From an uncultured Spirochaetales bacterium (GTDB lineage: Bacteria; UBP6; UBA1177), in contig CACZFE010000023.1 of assembly GCA_902780365.1 (NCBI GenBank), positions 1-24,490 of the forward strand: a stretch of DNA of 24,490 nt. Direction: 5' to 3'. The position numbers and the translations under genes were made by a program. The notes under the pieces are model-generated. The model searched no databases and was not told where the DNA came from. It worked only from the letters and a program-made list of their open reading frames with translations. Of this stretch, positions 1-7,049 are shown in pieces; position 1 is the first letter of the stretch; every line of letters begins with the position of its first letter.

Positions 1-873
1 ATCTTCACACTGCGCCGGAATCTGATCGCTGTCGTCAACTTCTTCCCCTTCTCCTTCACCGGTAACAGGATCAACGACCCTCATTTTTAAAAATGCTTTT
101 TTCTTGATTTCCGTACCGTCTTCGGCTTTTTCAGACCATATAAAAGCCGCATTGTTTAAACCGGGATGAAATCCAGCTTCAAAATAGACACCGTTTTCGC
201 CGGATGATTTTATATACATGATCGGAGTCGAAATATTTACCTCACTTGCTAAGACGGTATGAAACATATCGTTATCCGTAGAAAAATAGAGCTCTGCACA
301 AGGTGTCGCACAGGCGTAATCAGGGTCAATGCTGTAAACATCACATCCCGCAAGTTTTGTGAATTTTAAAGATTCAGGAATAAAGTCAGGACATTCTATT
401 ATTTGTTCTTCACTTTCGTCTTTGCATTTTTTAATAAAAGTTGTCTCGTATCTCAAACATTCAGTAATATACTTCGCTGCACTTTCTTCGGTAGCGTGCC
501 ATTTACATGCTGGATGCGCTACCGCCTCTTTCACACAAGTATCTGTAATATCTTTTCTAAAAGAATGTGTCCCGAAAGATGACTTTATCGTGCAGCCATC
601 TTTTTCAACATTGTCCGGTTCTGTACCGTTAGTTTCTGCCGGATCTTCATCAGGAACAATTTCCGTGTCTTCAACTTCTGTCGGCTCTTCGTCTGGAACA
701 GTTTCAGTATCGCCGGTGTCAGCCGGATCTGTGTCAGGAACGGCTGCTGTGTCCGTGTCACCTATGTCGGTATTTTCAGATTCTTCTTTGTTTTTGTCGT
801 TGTTTCCGCAGGCAGCAAGCATTAAAACAAAAAAAACTGCCGAAACTAGTGTCAGAAATAATTTTTTAGTCAT
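1..873 (-). CDS. Acidic-linker lipoprotein, C-terminus cut by window edge
   Basis: The minus-strand frame is open from an ATG at 873-871 to base 1 without a stop, giving 291 codons; the 3' end lies outside the window. A GGAGG sits six bases before the ATG. The product starts MTKKLFLTLVSAVFFVLM and has a lipobox LAAC with the lipidated Cys at residue 22. This predicts export and membrane attachment as a lipoprotein. Residues 44-85 are three 14-residue acidic repeats of the type xVPDxxPxxxxxTE. After the linker comes a Cys-containing region (about residues 92-190, with at least eight Cys) and a beta-rich stretch I cannot assign to a family. The start overlaps the stop of the upstream gene (866-868) by eight bases, so the two are probably translationally coupled. 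Export and lipidation are strongly supported; function is unknown. Confidence 0.85.
   Translation of the reverse strand, partial: MTKKLFLTLVSAVFFVLMLAACGNNDKNKEESENTDIGDTDTAAVPDTDPADTGDTETVPDEEPTEVEDTEIVPDEDPAETNGTEPDNVEKDGCTIKSSFGTHSFRKDITDTCVKEAVAHPACKWHATEESAAKYITECLRYETTFIKKCKDESEEQIIECPDFIPESLKFTKLAGCDVYSIDPDYACATPCAELYFSTDNDMFHTVLASEVNISTPIMYIKSSGENGVYFEAGFHPGLNNAAFIWSEKAEDGTEIKKKAFLKMRVVDPVTGEGEGEEVDDSDQIPAQCED
619..744 (-). repeat. Three tandem 42-base (14-residue) repeats in lipoprotein linker
   Basis: Three consecutive in-frame 42-base units at 703-744, 661-702 and 619-660 encode AVPDTDPADTGDTE, TVPDEEPTEVEDTE and IVPDEDPAETNGTE. They form the extended acidic spacer between the lipidated Cys and the folded part of the lipoprotein. 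DNA copies are diverged, so this is an old duplication rather than a fresh tandem array. Confidence 0.8.
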
Positions 874-2017
874 GGGAAGCCTCCAATGAAATTGTTAAAA
901 ATGTTTCGTTAGCGTCATCTTTTGCAACAGCGGATAAAATGAATTCACCGTCTTCCTTTAAAACATAAGTAATGATTTTATCTTCCTCCTTTCCAAGAGC
1001 AGAATAGATTTCTTCCTCCACCTGCTCTTCCGATTTAACATAGCCTCTTTTTATTTCAGATATGGAATAAGGAACATTCGAGCGCAACTGGTAGAATCCG
1101 TCAGCATCGTATTCAACTTCTATGCTTTCCGCAAAAATCGGAACTCCGTTAATTACAGGTCTGAATACGAAGATAACGGAATTTATCATTTTACCGAGAG
1201 ATTCTCCGTTTCCACCGACTTCAAAAGCCTCGTTTACATCTCTTGAAATTCCGGCATATTCAAGTTCTACTGAAGTCAAAGTTTCTGCTGTTTCTTTCGC
1301 TTCGCTGAATTTGTCCCAAATTGTTTTTTCAGACTCTTCTTCATCTTCAAACGAAACCATTTCCCTGTTCATAACAGCTGAAATATTTTTATCTTTTCTT
1401 GTCAGAATTACATAATCATCCTTGTAATTATATCGGTTTTTTCCGCGGAATTTTGCAGTATTTTCGTCTATTTTTATATCAAAAAGCTGTTCTACAACTT
1501 GATTCGGCAATATGTCGTAGGAATAAGCGATAAATTCTTCAGGATAGTTTTGAGAAGTTGAAGACGAACCTCTTGAATAATTGTTGTAATTGGATTCCAT
1601 GTCTCTGAAACAGTAATAATTAAAGTTGGTCAGATCTGATTTTTGAGCCATAGGACCTGTAGAAACATTATAAAAATAATCATGCTTCATAAATGAAAAA
1701 CAGTATTCTGTGACACAACTGCATGCTTCAAGAGTCAGATAGCGGGCATCACGTATTCCAATTGGGAGATAATTAAGCCCCCATGAGTCTACCCAGGCTT
1801 TTGAAACAGGTTTGTTTTTATAAGTCAAATCAGCCCAATGATTATCAAATATATAATCATCATATCCCCACCAAGATTTATTTCTGAAACCACCGACACC
1901 ATTTAATCTTGTCAAAGTATTATAATAAATATCTCCAACTTCATCCCAATTCATAACCGTATCACCCATTGAGTAACAAGCAGTAGTTTCCAACCAACGG
2001 CTATATAGTTTGCCCAA
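866..2017 (-). CDS. C-terminal half of a split exported protein (hypothetical)
   Basis: This 383-codon frame is usually opened at a TTG (2017-2015), but no ribosome binding site precedes it. The same frame is open upstream to a stop at 2143-2141, overlapping the last 18 codons of the neighbouring LamG gene in another frame. The sequence upstream of the TTG reads as ordinary protein (for example NTNLEIQINDAGTDPYSQN). I therefore infer that this is the C-terminal half of the LamG protein, separated by a -1 type shift between 2141 and 2088. The product is rich in Tyr, Asn and Asp, with Trp/Tyr clusters near its start. The last third is strongly acidic and beta-like. I recognise no domain. It overlaps the downstream lipoprotein start by eight bases. 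If it is a separate gene, its true start is unclear. Confidence 0.7.
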   Translation of the reverse strand: MGKLYSRWLETTACYSMGDTVMNWDEVGDIYYNTLTRLNGVGGFRNKSWWGYDDYIFDNHWADLTYKNKPVSKAWVDSWGLNYLPIGIRDARYLTLEACSCVTEYCFSFMKHDYFYNVSTGPMAQKSDLTNFNYYCFRDMESNYNNYSRGSSSTSQNYPEEFIAYSYDILPNQVVEQLFDIKIDENTAKFRGKNRYNYKDDYVILTRKDKNISAVMNREMVSFEDEEESEKTIWDKFSEAKETAETLTSVELEYAGISRDVNEAFEVGGNGESLGKMINSVIFVFRPVINGVPIFAESIEVEYDADGFYQLRSNVPYSISEIKRGYVKSEEQVEEEIYSALGKEEDKIITYVLKEDGEFILSAVAKDDANETFLTISLEASHD

Positions 2018-2085
2018 ATTCTGAGAATATGGATCTGTTCCTGCATCATTAATCTGAATTTCAAGATTCGTATTTAATAAATTAA

Positions 2086-4287
2086 CTATGTATATACCAT
2101 TAAAAGAGAATAATTGTCCGCATATCTTTCTAATTTTTGTTTATTTCCATTGTAAGTTATATTCCAAAATTCATCTGGATTCTGAACAATATTAAGAGGA
2201 AGAGTTTCTGTATTATTATATTCCGCACATTCTATTCTTGTTGTATTGTCATCCAATGTTTCTGCTATTCCATTTTGACATAGTACAAAAAGTGTATCGG
2301 ACGCGGGAAAATCGCTGGATAAATACCATCCCACACTACCAATTACCTCTGTTTTTCCATGCAAAACAGCAGAATTTGTATTGTGATAATAATTCCTGAA
2401 ATCCAGCTCAGGATAATCTGACAGATCCTTCGAGAAATCATTGTGCGAAGTCATCAGCTCTTTGCTGCCGTATGTGCTGTTACCAACCTCTAAATAAACA
2501 TCACCGTACAATTCAGCAGAACCCGCATAATTTGTTCTGACTATGGTGTTCTGCAAACTATTGGAAAAATTATATCTGTCATAGCTGTTAAGAAACAGCC
2601 TCCTGTACACAGCAGCTTTTGTCGGCTTGGCGAAATTTATCGGTTCATAAAGATAGGCAAAACCGGTTGGATAATTCCCGCTGCCGTCAGCCCTTTTATA
2701 ACCAAAAAACTTCTTTGCTGCACTGAAAGACGATGGCTGGACAGTTATCGAATAAACATTGTTCGTCAAGGTTGAGTTTAATGTGCGGAAGTTGTCTTCA
2801 TAAAAATAGCAGTTTCCCTGATGATTTGCCTGAGTGCACAAATACGCTTCCCAACCGTCCGAGACCTTTATTGATTCAATGCTTGTCTGAGATACCGGCA
2901 GAAAAATGGGAAATCCGTTAATTCCTGTTCCAGAAGCAATCAGCCACGAATACTGGCTGAGATCATAAACAGTATTGTTTACCACTGTACAACCAGCAGA
3001 ATTCTGATCTGTATTGCAGTATCTAACACCGGAAAATTCGCTGCGGTACAGGGCCTTGACAGCAGCCTCGTTCAAAATTCTCGCATAAAAACGGAAATTG
3101 TCGATCTCGCCTTTGAAGTAATCTCCTGTACTGCCCCATTTCCTGCCGATAACCCACGGTTTGTAATCGGCAGTAAAAGTTCCCATAACAGCCGATATTG
3201 TTCCTGTCCAGATCTGAGAACCGTTTCTATAAACAGTAGCAGATGTCGTTGATGCCGATAAATTCTCAGTTCCGGTAATTACATAGTGAGTCCAGGTTGT
3301 CGGTTCAGCTGAGGTCGAAATATCAGCGGAACTGCTGCCGATCTTGAGAACCAGTTTATTGTTCCAATAGCCGAATCTGAAAACATCTGCGTTTGTATCC
3401 GTTTGTTTTACAATATACGCATTGTTATTTGAAGAACTTGCAGCCTCATCAGATTTTACCCAAATGCTGATCGTATACTTTCTTGTTGTCGTTCCAGAAC
3501 TGCGCGGATCGGTAGTGCCGCTACCGAATTTAACATAATCATCAACACCGTCGAAATATGCCGCACGGTTTTCCATACCCTGTTTGAAAGCTGTGCCGCC
3601 TCCAGCAGTTCCGGTAATGGAACCTACAGAAGACTTGAAAGAGTCATCCATTTTTAAATGAAGGCTTGGCAACTCTTTGTAATATATTTCTTTGGCCTCA
3701 TCAGCAGTAATATTCCAGTCGTAAATACGAACATTATCCATTCTTCCTTTAAGGAAATCTGATTTTGATGATAATGAAGTCCAATTCGTACCCAAAACCC
3801 AAGGTTTGTAATCTTCTTCGAAATCCCCTGCGACAGCGTTTAATGTCCCGCTCCAGATCTGCGACCCGCTTTTGTAAATTACAACTGAAGTCGTTCCATT
3901 ATTTTGTTCTATTGCAGAAACAGCATAATGAATCCAAAGGTTTTCAGGTTCATTCCCGGCATTTGAAATATATGTGTATGCGTTGTTTATACGGAAATAA
4001 AGTTGATTGTTAAAATAGCCGAAAAGAATTATTGCGTTTCCTGAATCATCATGCTTTCCAATATAAGCGTTATTGTTTGATGTCGAAGCCTGTTCTGTGG
4101 AGAGAACCCACATTGAAATGGAATAATGCCCGCTATACCTTGGATCGAAATCTCCTTTACCAAATTCCATATAATCGCTGGTTCCGTCTTCCAGCGAATC
4201 TTCGAATTCCAGATGTGTCAGTAATTTTGCCGATAAAATTCCAGAGGAGCACAAAATACAAAGCAACAAACAAAATACTTCTTTCAT
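2086..4287 (-). CDS. Exported protein with two LamG-like domains and a crystallin-like domain
   Basis: The ATG at 4287-4285 is chosen over a TTG at 4299 because GGAG lies seven bases upstream of the ATG; this gives 733 residues. Residues 1-20 are a Sec signal peptide (MKEVFCLLLCILCSSGILSA). Two concanavalin-like LamG/jelly-roll domains follow, about 25-203 and 205-415. They are duplicated from one another: SGSQIWSGTLNAV and YKPWVLG in the first match NGSQIWTGTISAV and YKPWVIG in the second. Near 470-518 a beta/gamma-crystallin-like segment carries NHQGNCYFYEDNF and VYSITV. Such domains usually bind glycans or calcium at the cell surface; that role is inferred here. The frame stops with TAG at 2088-2086 inside sequence whose alternative frame continues as plausible protein, so the natural product may be about 1140 residues. 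Confidence 0.85.
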   Translation of the reverse strand: MKEVFCLLLCILCSSGILSAKLLTHLEFEDSLEDGTSDYMEFGKGDFDPRYSGHYSISMWVLSTEQASTSNNNAYIGKHDDSGNAIILFGYFNNQLYFRINNAYTYISNAGNEPENLWIHYAVSAIEQNNGTTSVVIYKSGSQIWSGTLNAVAGDFEEDYKPWVLGTNWTSLSSKSDFLKGRMDNVRIYDWNITADEAKEIYYKELPSLHLKMDDSFKSSVGSITGTAGGGTAFKQGMENRAAYFDGVDDYVKFGSGTTDPRSSGTTTRKYTISIWVKSDEAASSSNNNAYIVKQTDTNADVFRFGYWNNKLVLKIGSSSADISTSAEPTTWTHYVITGTENLSASTTSATVYRNGSQIWTGTISAVMGTFTADYKPWVIGRKWGSTGDYFKGEIDNFRFYARILNEAAVKALYRSEFSGVRYCNTDQNSAGCTVVNNTVYDLSQYSWLIASGTGINGFPIFLPVSQTSIESIKVSDGWEAYLCTQANHQGNCYFYEDNFRTLNSTLTNNVYSITVQPSSFSAAKKFFGYKRADGSGNYPTGFAYLYEPINFAKPTKAAVYRRLFLNSYDRYNFSNSLQNTIVRTNYAGSAELYGDVYLEVGNSTYGSKELMTSHNDFSKDLSDYPELDFRNYYHNTNSAVLHGKTEVIGSVGWYLSSDFPASDTLFVLCQNGIAETLDDNTTRIECAEYNNTETLPLNIVQNPDEFWNITYNGNKQKLERYADNYSLLMVYT

Positions 4288-4371
4288 TTTGATCTCCAAT
4301 ATGGCTAATAAAGGTCAAAACTAAAATTTCAAAATATTAAGGAACTTTTAAGGCTTTAACCATATTACTTT

Positions 4372-4400
4372 TTATAAATTTTGCAACATATTTTTTACAA
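4372..4400 (-). promoter_or_regulatory. Possible promoter for the LamG/lipoprotein operon
   Basis: Read on the minus strand, TTGTAA (4400-4395) is followed after 17 bases by TTATAA (4377-4372). This would put transcription about 78 bases before the LamG ATG. The region is very AT-rich, so chance matches are likely; support is modest. Confidence 0.3.
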
Positions 4401-4452
4401 GTTTCGTATTAGCATGAAAGGAGTGTGCTCGAGATTGAAGTCTTTCAGATTT

Positions 4453-4560
4453 TTATTTTATCTCGAAGTAAGCAGTATGGTTTTTGCCTTCGTAGTTGAT
4501 CTCGATCCCTTTGAGAGATCCGATCTCTTCTGCGGTAATATTCAAGCGCGGAACAATGCT
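4453..4560 (-). other. Coding-like 35-codon in-frame tail after a stop codon
   Basis: Directly after the TAA of the DUF1566 lipoprotein (4563-4561) the same frame runs another 35 sense codons to TAA at 4455-4453. The residues look like real protein, with strong alternation of charged and hydrophobic positions (LNITAEEIGSLKGIEINYEG, then KNHTAYFEIK). No ribosome binding site precedes the only possible start, a TTG at 4545. It may be the 3' remnant of a lost or recombined gene, or a readthrough extension. Confidence 0.4.
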
Positions 4561-5865
4561 TTATTCCGCATCCCTTACACAGCGGACAAAAAATCTGTTA
4601 CCTTTAGTCAGGCCGAGCACCGATCCGTGAGAGAACAGTATACACCATGCCAGATCCGTGTTGTTTGCCTGACTGGAAGAGGAAGACCACAAGTATTCTA
4701 TATCACCCAATTTACTGTAAATACCGGTCGTCTCAAAAGCGCATGAGTTGCATGAGCTTTCAGTCCAGCAGTCCGCATAAGCCAGGCAGTCAGCACTGCT
4801 GTCTTCGCGGACAAGGCAGGGATCGTTTCCGAGCGGCGGCATCTGTGTAGCCTGACAGTTTTGAATGAGTGTCCTGAGTTCGCTGATCGTCGGCAGACGC
4901 CATCCGCTGCTGAACCCTCCGTAGCTCGATGTATTCAAGCCTTCGCAGTAATCAGCCGGGGGATAGATCACATTTTCGGGATCAGTCTTGTCTTCCCACT
5001 TCATCTTTTCTGACTTTTCCGACCAGATGTAGCCGGTAGACGAATCTTTGCACAGGATCGAACTCGTCTCACTGCTGCATTCAGCAATCGTTCCGCCGTC
5101 ATATTCTTCGTTCACGACGCAGCGGACATAAGCCTTTGCCGCGGGATCTTCCGCGGTCACGCGTGCCTGATGGAAGTCTATACTCCACATACTGCTGTCC
5201 TCAACCCGGAGCGATGACGACCAGAACCAGTTTTCAGTATCACCGAAAATGCTGTAGATACCTTCATCAAACGAATCGTCAGATTTCCTGCTGATCTGGC
5301 ATTCGCCGCCAGTCTTTGTGTTTTCGCAGCCTTTGACCAGGGTCCTGATTTCATCAATATCCGCCAGTTTCCAGCTGAGACCGCCTTCAGTGCTGTTTTC
5401 GCAGTATTCCGCAGCATTGATTCCTTTAATGTTGCCGTTGGATTTTGATGACCAGATATAACCGGTCGCCGCATCCTTGCACGGGAAAACACTTGCTGCA
5501 CCGTTGCATTCAGGAATAGCAGGAACCGTGTCGGCATCTTCGTCCGGCATAGAATCAGAAGTGTCGGAATCATCGGTTGAATCACCGTTGTCGGGCTGTT
5601 CCGGAGTTGTATCACCGCCGTCTGGCTGTTCCGGAGTTGTATCACCGCTGTCAGGAGCCGGATCGGTCCTGTCGTCGTCCGATGCCGGATCACTCGTGTC
5701 GCTGCTGTCGTCGTCTGCTGCCGAAGTGCTGTCAGCCGGATCACCATCGTTCACGGTTTCGCCGGTATCAGTTCTGTCACCCTCCTTCTCTCCGCTTTTC
5801 GAGCTTCCGCAACCCGCAAAGACAAAAAGTGAAAAAACAATAAAAATCAAACAGAATTTTTTCAT
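4561..5865 (-). CDS. Lipoprotein with two tandem DUF1566-like domains
   Basis: The ATG at 5865-5863 follows GAGGTGA; the 434-residue product begins with a signal peptide ending in the lipobox VFAGC, lipidated Cys 19. Residues 20-115 are an acidic Ser/Thr/Asp/Pro spacer with a 10-residue repeat (GDTTPEQPDG, GDTTPEQPDN). Two homologous Cys-rich domains follow, about 120-250 and 263-431. Each has the DUF1566 layout: CKDxxTGYIWS, then a WRLPTISELRTLI-type signature (322-334; WKLADIDEIRTLV at 165-177), then a WSSS segment, then YVRCV or FVRCV at the end. Proteins of this kind are surface or periplasmic and related to the Fibrobacter major paralogous domain family; the ligand is unknown. An own promoter lies upstream at 5909-5936. 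The extra in-frame tail past the stop is described separately. Confidence 0.88.
   Translation of the reverse strand: MKKFCLIFIVFSLFVFAGCGSSKSGEKEGDRTDTGETVNDGDPADSTSAADDDSSDTSDPASDDDRTDPAPDSGDTTPEQPDGGDTTPEQPDNGDSTDDSDTSDSMPDEDADTVPAIPECNGAASVFPCKDAATGYIWSSKSNGNIKGINAAEYCENSTEGGLSWKLADIDEIRTLVKGCENTKTGGECQISRKSDDSFDEGIYSIFGDTENWFWSSSLRVEDSSMWSIDFHQARVTAEDPAAKAYVRCVVNEEYDGGTIAECSSETSSILCKDSSTGYIWSEKSEKMKWEDKTDPENVIYPPADYCEGLNTSSYGGFSSGWRLPTISELRTLIQNCQATQMPPLGNDPCLVREDSSADCLAYADCWTESSCNSCAFETTGIYSKLGDIEYLWSSSSSQANNTDLAWCILFSHGSVLGLTKGNRFFVRCVRDAE
5594..5653 (-). repeat. Two near-identical 30-base tandem repeats in lipoprotein spacer
   Basis: Units at 5594-5623 and 5624-5653 begin with the same ggctgttccggagttgtatc and encode consecutive copies of a GDTTPEQPD-type decapeptide. 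The high DNA identity suggests recent slippage, and the copy number may vary between strains. Confidence 0.8.
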
Positions 5866-5908
5866 GATTTCACCTCAAAAGACAATAAACCTGCAAAAAA
5901 ATCAACGA

Positions 5909-5936
5909 ATTTTAGGAATCTTCGAGAAAATGGCAA
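5909..5936 (-). promoter_or_regulatory. Sigma70-type promoter for the DUF1566 lipoprotein
   Basis: On the minus strand TTGCCA (5936-5931) and TAAAAT (5914-5909) are separated by 16 bases. The position gives a leader of about 35-40 bases before the ATG at 5865. The same -35 hexamer and spacer occur before the oxidoreductase gene at 8243. Confidence 0.5.
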
Positions 5937-6041
5937 CTTTTTGGGATCACCTTTCCTCTCCTCTGCAAGTGTGCAGCGCGGCGATTTTGGAACTCAACGC
6001 ACCATAATCGTTAAAAATTTTTCAAAAATCACACTTTTTTC

Positions 6042-6069
6042 TTGACTTTGAAGTTTAGTCGCGTAATAT
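6042..6069 (+). promoter_or_regulatory. Sigma70-type promoter for the rplM-rpsI operon
   Basis: TTGACT (6042-6047) and TAATAT (6064-6069) are 16 bases apart. A start near 6076 would leave a leader of about 33 bases to the rplM ATG at 6109. It is divergent from the lipoprotein promoter at 5909-5936. The remaining gene-free bases between 5866 and 6108 show no other recognisable element. Confidence 0.6.
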
Positions 6070-6108
6070 ACCGTCGCTTTTTTGGTAACTGACATGAGGA
6101 AGAGTGTC

Positions 6109-6567
6109 ATGGAATTGACAAAATACAAAAGAAAAGAAGACGTTAAAAGAGAATGGTTCGAGATCGACGCAACAGGCGTCAGACTCGGAAGACTTGCGAC
6201 AGCAGTTGCAAACATCCTTCGCGGAAAAACAAAAGCTGACTACACGCCGAGCGTTGACTGCGGTGACTATGTAGTTATCACGAATGCCGAGAAGATCGAC
6301 CTTACCGGCAGCAAGCTTACTGAAAAGAATTATTATCATTATTCAGGTTATCAGAGCGGTATGAAATCGCTTTCGGCACAGGAAATGATCCAGAAACATC
6401 CTGACTACCTCATTCTTCACGCTGTAAAAGGAATGATGCCGAAGAACAAACTTGCGAACTCAATTATGACTAAGCTCAAAATTTTCGCAGGTAACGAGCA
6501 CGCTCACGCAGCTCAGCAGCCGACCAAGCTCAGAGTTGACGTAACCGGCAAAGTTGAAAAAATTTAA
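6109..6567 (+). CDS. rplM: 50S ribosomal protein L13
   Basis: This 152-residue protein is one of the large ribosomal subunit proteins that bind 23S rRNA early in assembly. The family signature is clear: REWFEIDATGVRLGRLAT, then a conserved central part with GDYVVITNAEKI, and the C-terminal GNEHAHAAQQPTKL. I chose the ATG at 6109 because GAGGA lies eight bases upstream and the N-terminus then matches normal L13 length. An ATG at 6094 and a TTG at 6082 in the same frame lack such a site. rpsI follows 17 bases later, the usual bacterial rplM-rpsI pairing, and a good promoter lies just upstream. Confidence 0.97.
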   Translation: MELTKYKRKEDVKREWFEIDATGVRLGRLATAVANILRGKTKADYTPSVDCGDYVVITNAEKIDLTGSKLTEKNYYHYSGYQSGMKSLSAQEMIQKHPDYLILHAVKGMMPKNKLANSIMTKLKIFAGNEHAHAAQQPTKLRVDVTGKVEKI

Positions 6568-6584
6568 CTATTTGGAGATAAAGA

Positions 6585-6971
6585 ATGGAACAGTGGTACG
6601 CTACCGGCAAAAGAAAAACAGCAGTCGCAAGAGTTTTTTTGAGACCGGGAAAAGGTGAAATCGTTGTCAACGGCAAAAACACCAAAGATTATTTCTACAC
6701 TGACAGCAACATCATGAAAATCGATGCTCCGCTCGCAATCACCAAGACTCAGGGCAAGTTCGACATCCTCGTCACGGTTTGCGGCGGCGGAATCTGCGCT
6801 CAGGCAGAAGCAGTCCGTCACGGAATTTCAAAAGCTCTCGTTGAATACGATCCCGAAATGAGACCGGCTCTTAAAAAGGAAGGTTTCCTGAGAAGAGATG
6901 CAAGAATGAAAGAGAGAAAAAAATACGGTCTTCGTTCCGCAAGAGCAAGATACCAGTTCTCGAAGAGATAA
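6585..6971 (+). CDS. rpsI: 30S ribosomal protein S9
   Basis: The 128-residue product has the hallmarks of S9 from end to end: YATGKRKTAVARVFLRPGKG near the start, an AEAVRHGISKAL segment in the middle, and a basic C-terminus ending RSARARYQFSKR. The terminal Lys-Arg tail reaches the P-site tRNA in other bacteria. GGAG lies upstream of the ATG. It is the second gene of the rplM operon and is followed 31 bases later by a strong intrinsic terminator. Confidence 0.97.
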   Translation: MEQWYATGKRKTAVARVFLRPGKGEIVVNGKNTKDYFYTDSNIMKIDAPLAITKTQGKFDILVTVCGGGICAQAEAVRHGISKALVEYDPEMRPALKKEGFLRRDARMKERKKYGLRSARARYQFSKR

Positions 6972-7002
6972 TATTTTTTATACGGTTTCTCGGATTTTTC
7001 TG

Positions 7003-7039
7003 CCCCCTCTCCTCAAAAGAGGGGGTTTTTGTGTTTTTT
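7003..7039 (+). terminator. Intrinsic terminator between rpsI and metK
   Basis: A perfect 8-bp stem, CCCCCTCT (7003-7010) with AGAGGGGG (7018-7025), closes a 7-base loop. It is followed by TTTTTGTGTTTTTT (7026-7039). The metK Shine-Dalgarno GGAGG begins one base later at 7040, so no promoter can fit between the terminator and metK. Confidence 0.9.
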
Positions 7040-7049
7040 GGAGGTATTT

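Noticed and set aside
359..889. Plus-strand 176-codon frame at the left end
   Set aside because: Its Ser/Val-rich translation is the antisense of the acidic lipoprotein spacer; the minus-strand lipoprotein has a lipobox and ribosome binding site.
2086..2143. Programmed -1 frameshift in the LamG gene
   Set aside because: No X-XXY-YYZ heptamer in the correct phase and no obvious stimulatory stem-loop; an indel or sequencing error is simpler.
4495..4530. Near-palindrome around gagatcggatctc as an operator or terminator
   Set aside because: It lies inside the coding-like tail, is short and GATC-based, and has no T-tract or adjacent promoter.
5477..6007. Plus-strand frame opposite the lipoprotein spacer
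   Set aside because: Antisense of the Asp/Thr/Pro repeat, with Ser/Gly/Val low complexity and no start signals.
6972..7049. SAM riboswitch in the metK leader
   Set aside because: Only 78 bases separate the genes and they hold just a simple terminator hairpin; no multi-helix conserved core is visible.
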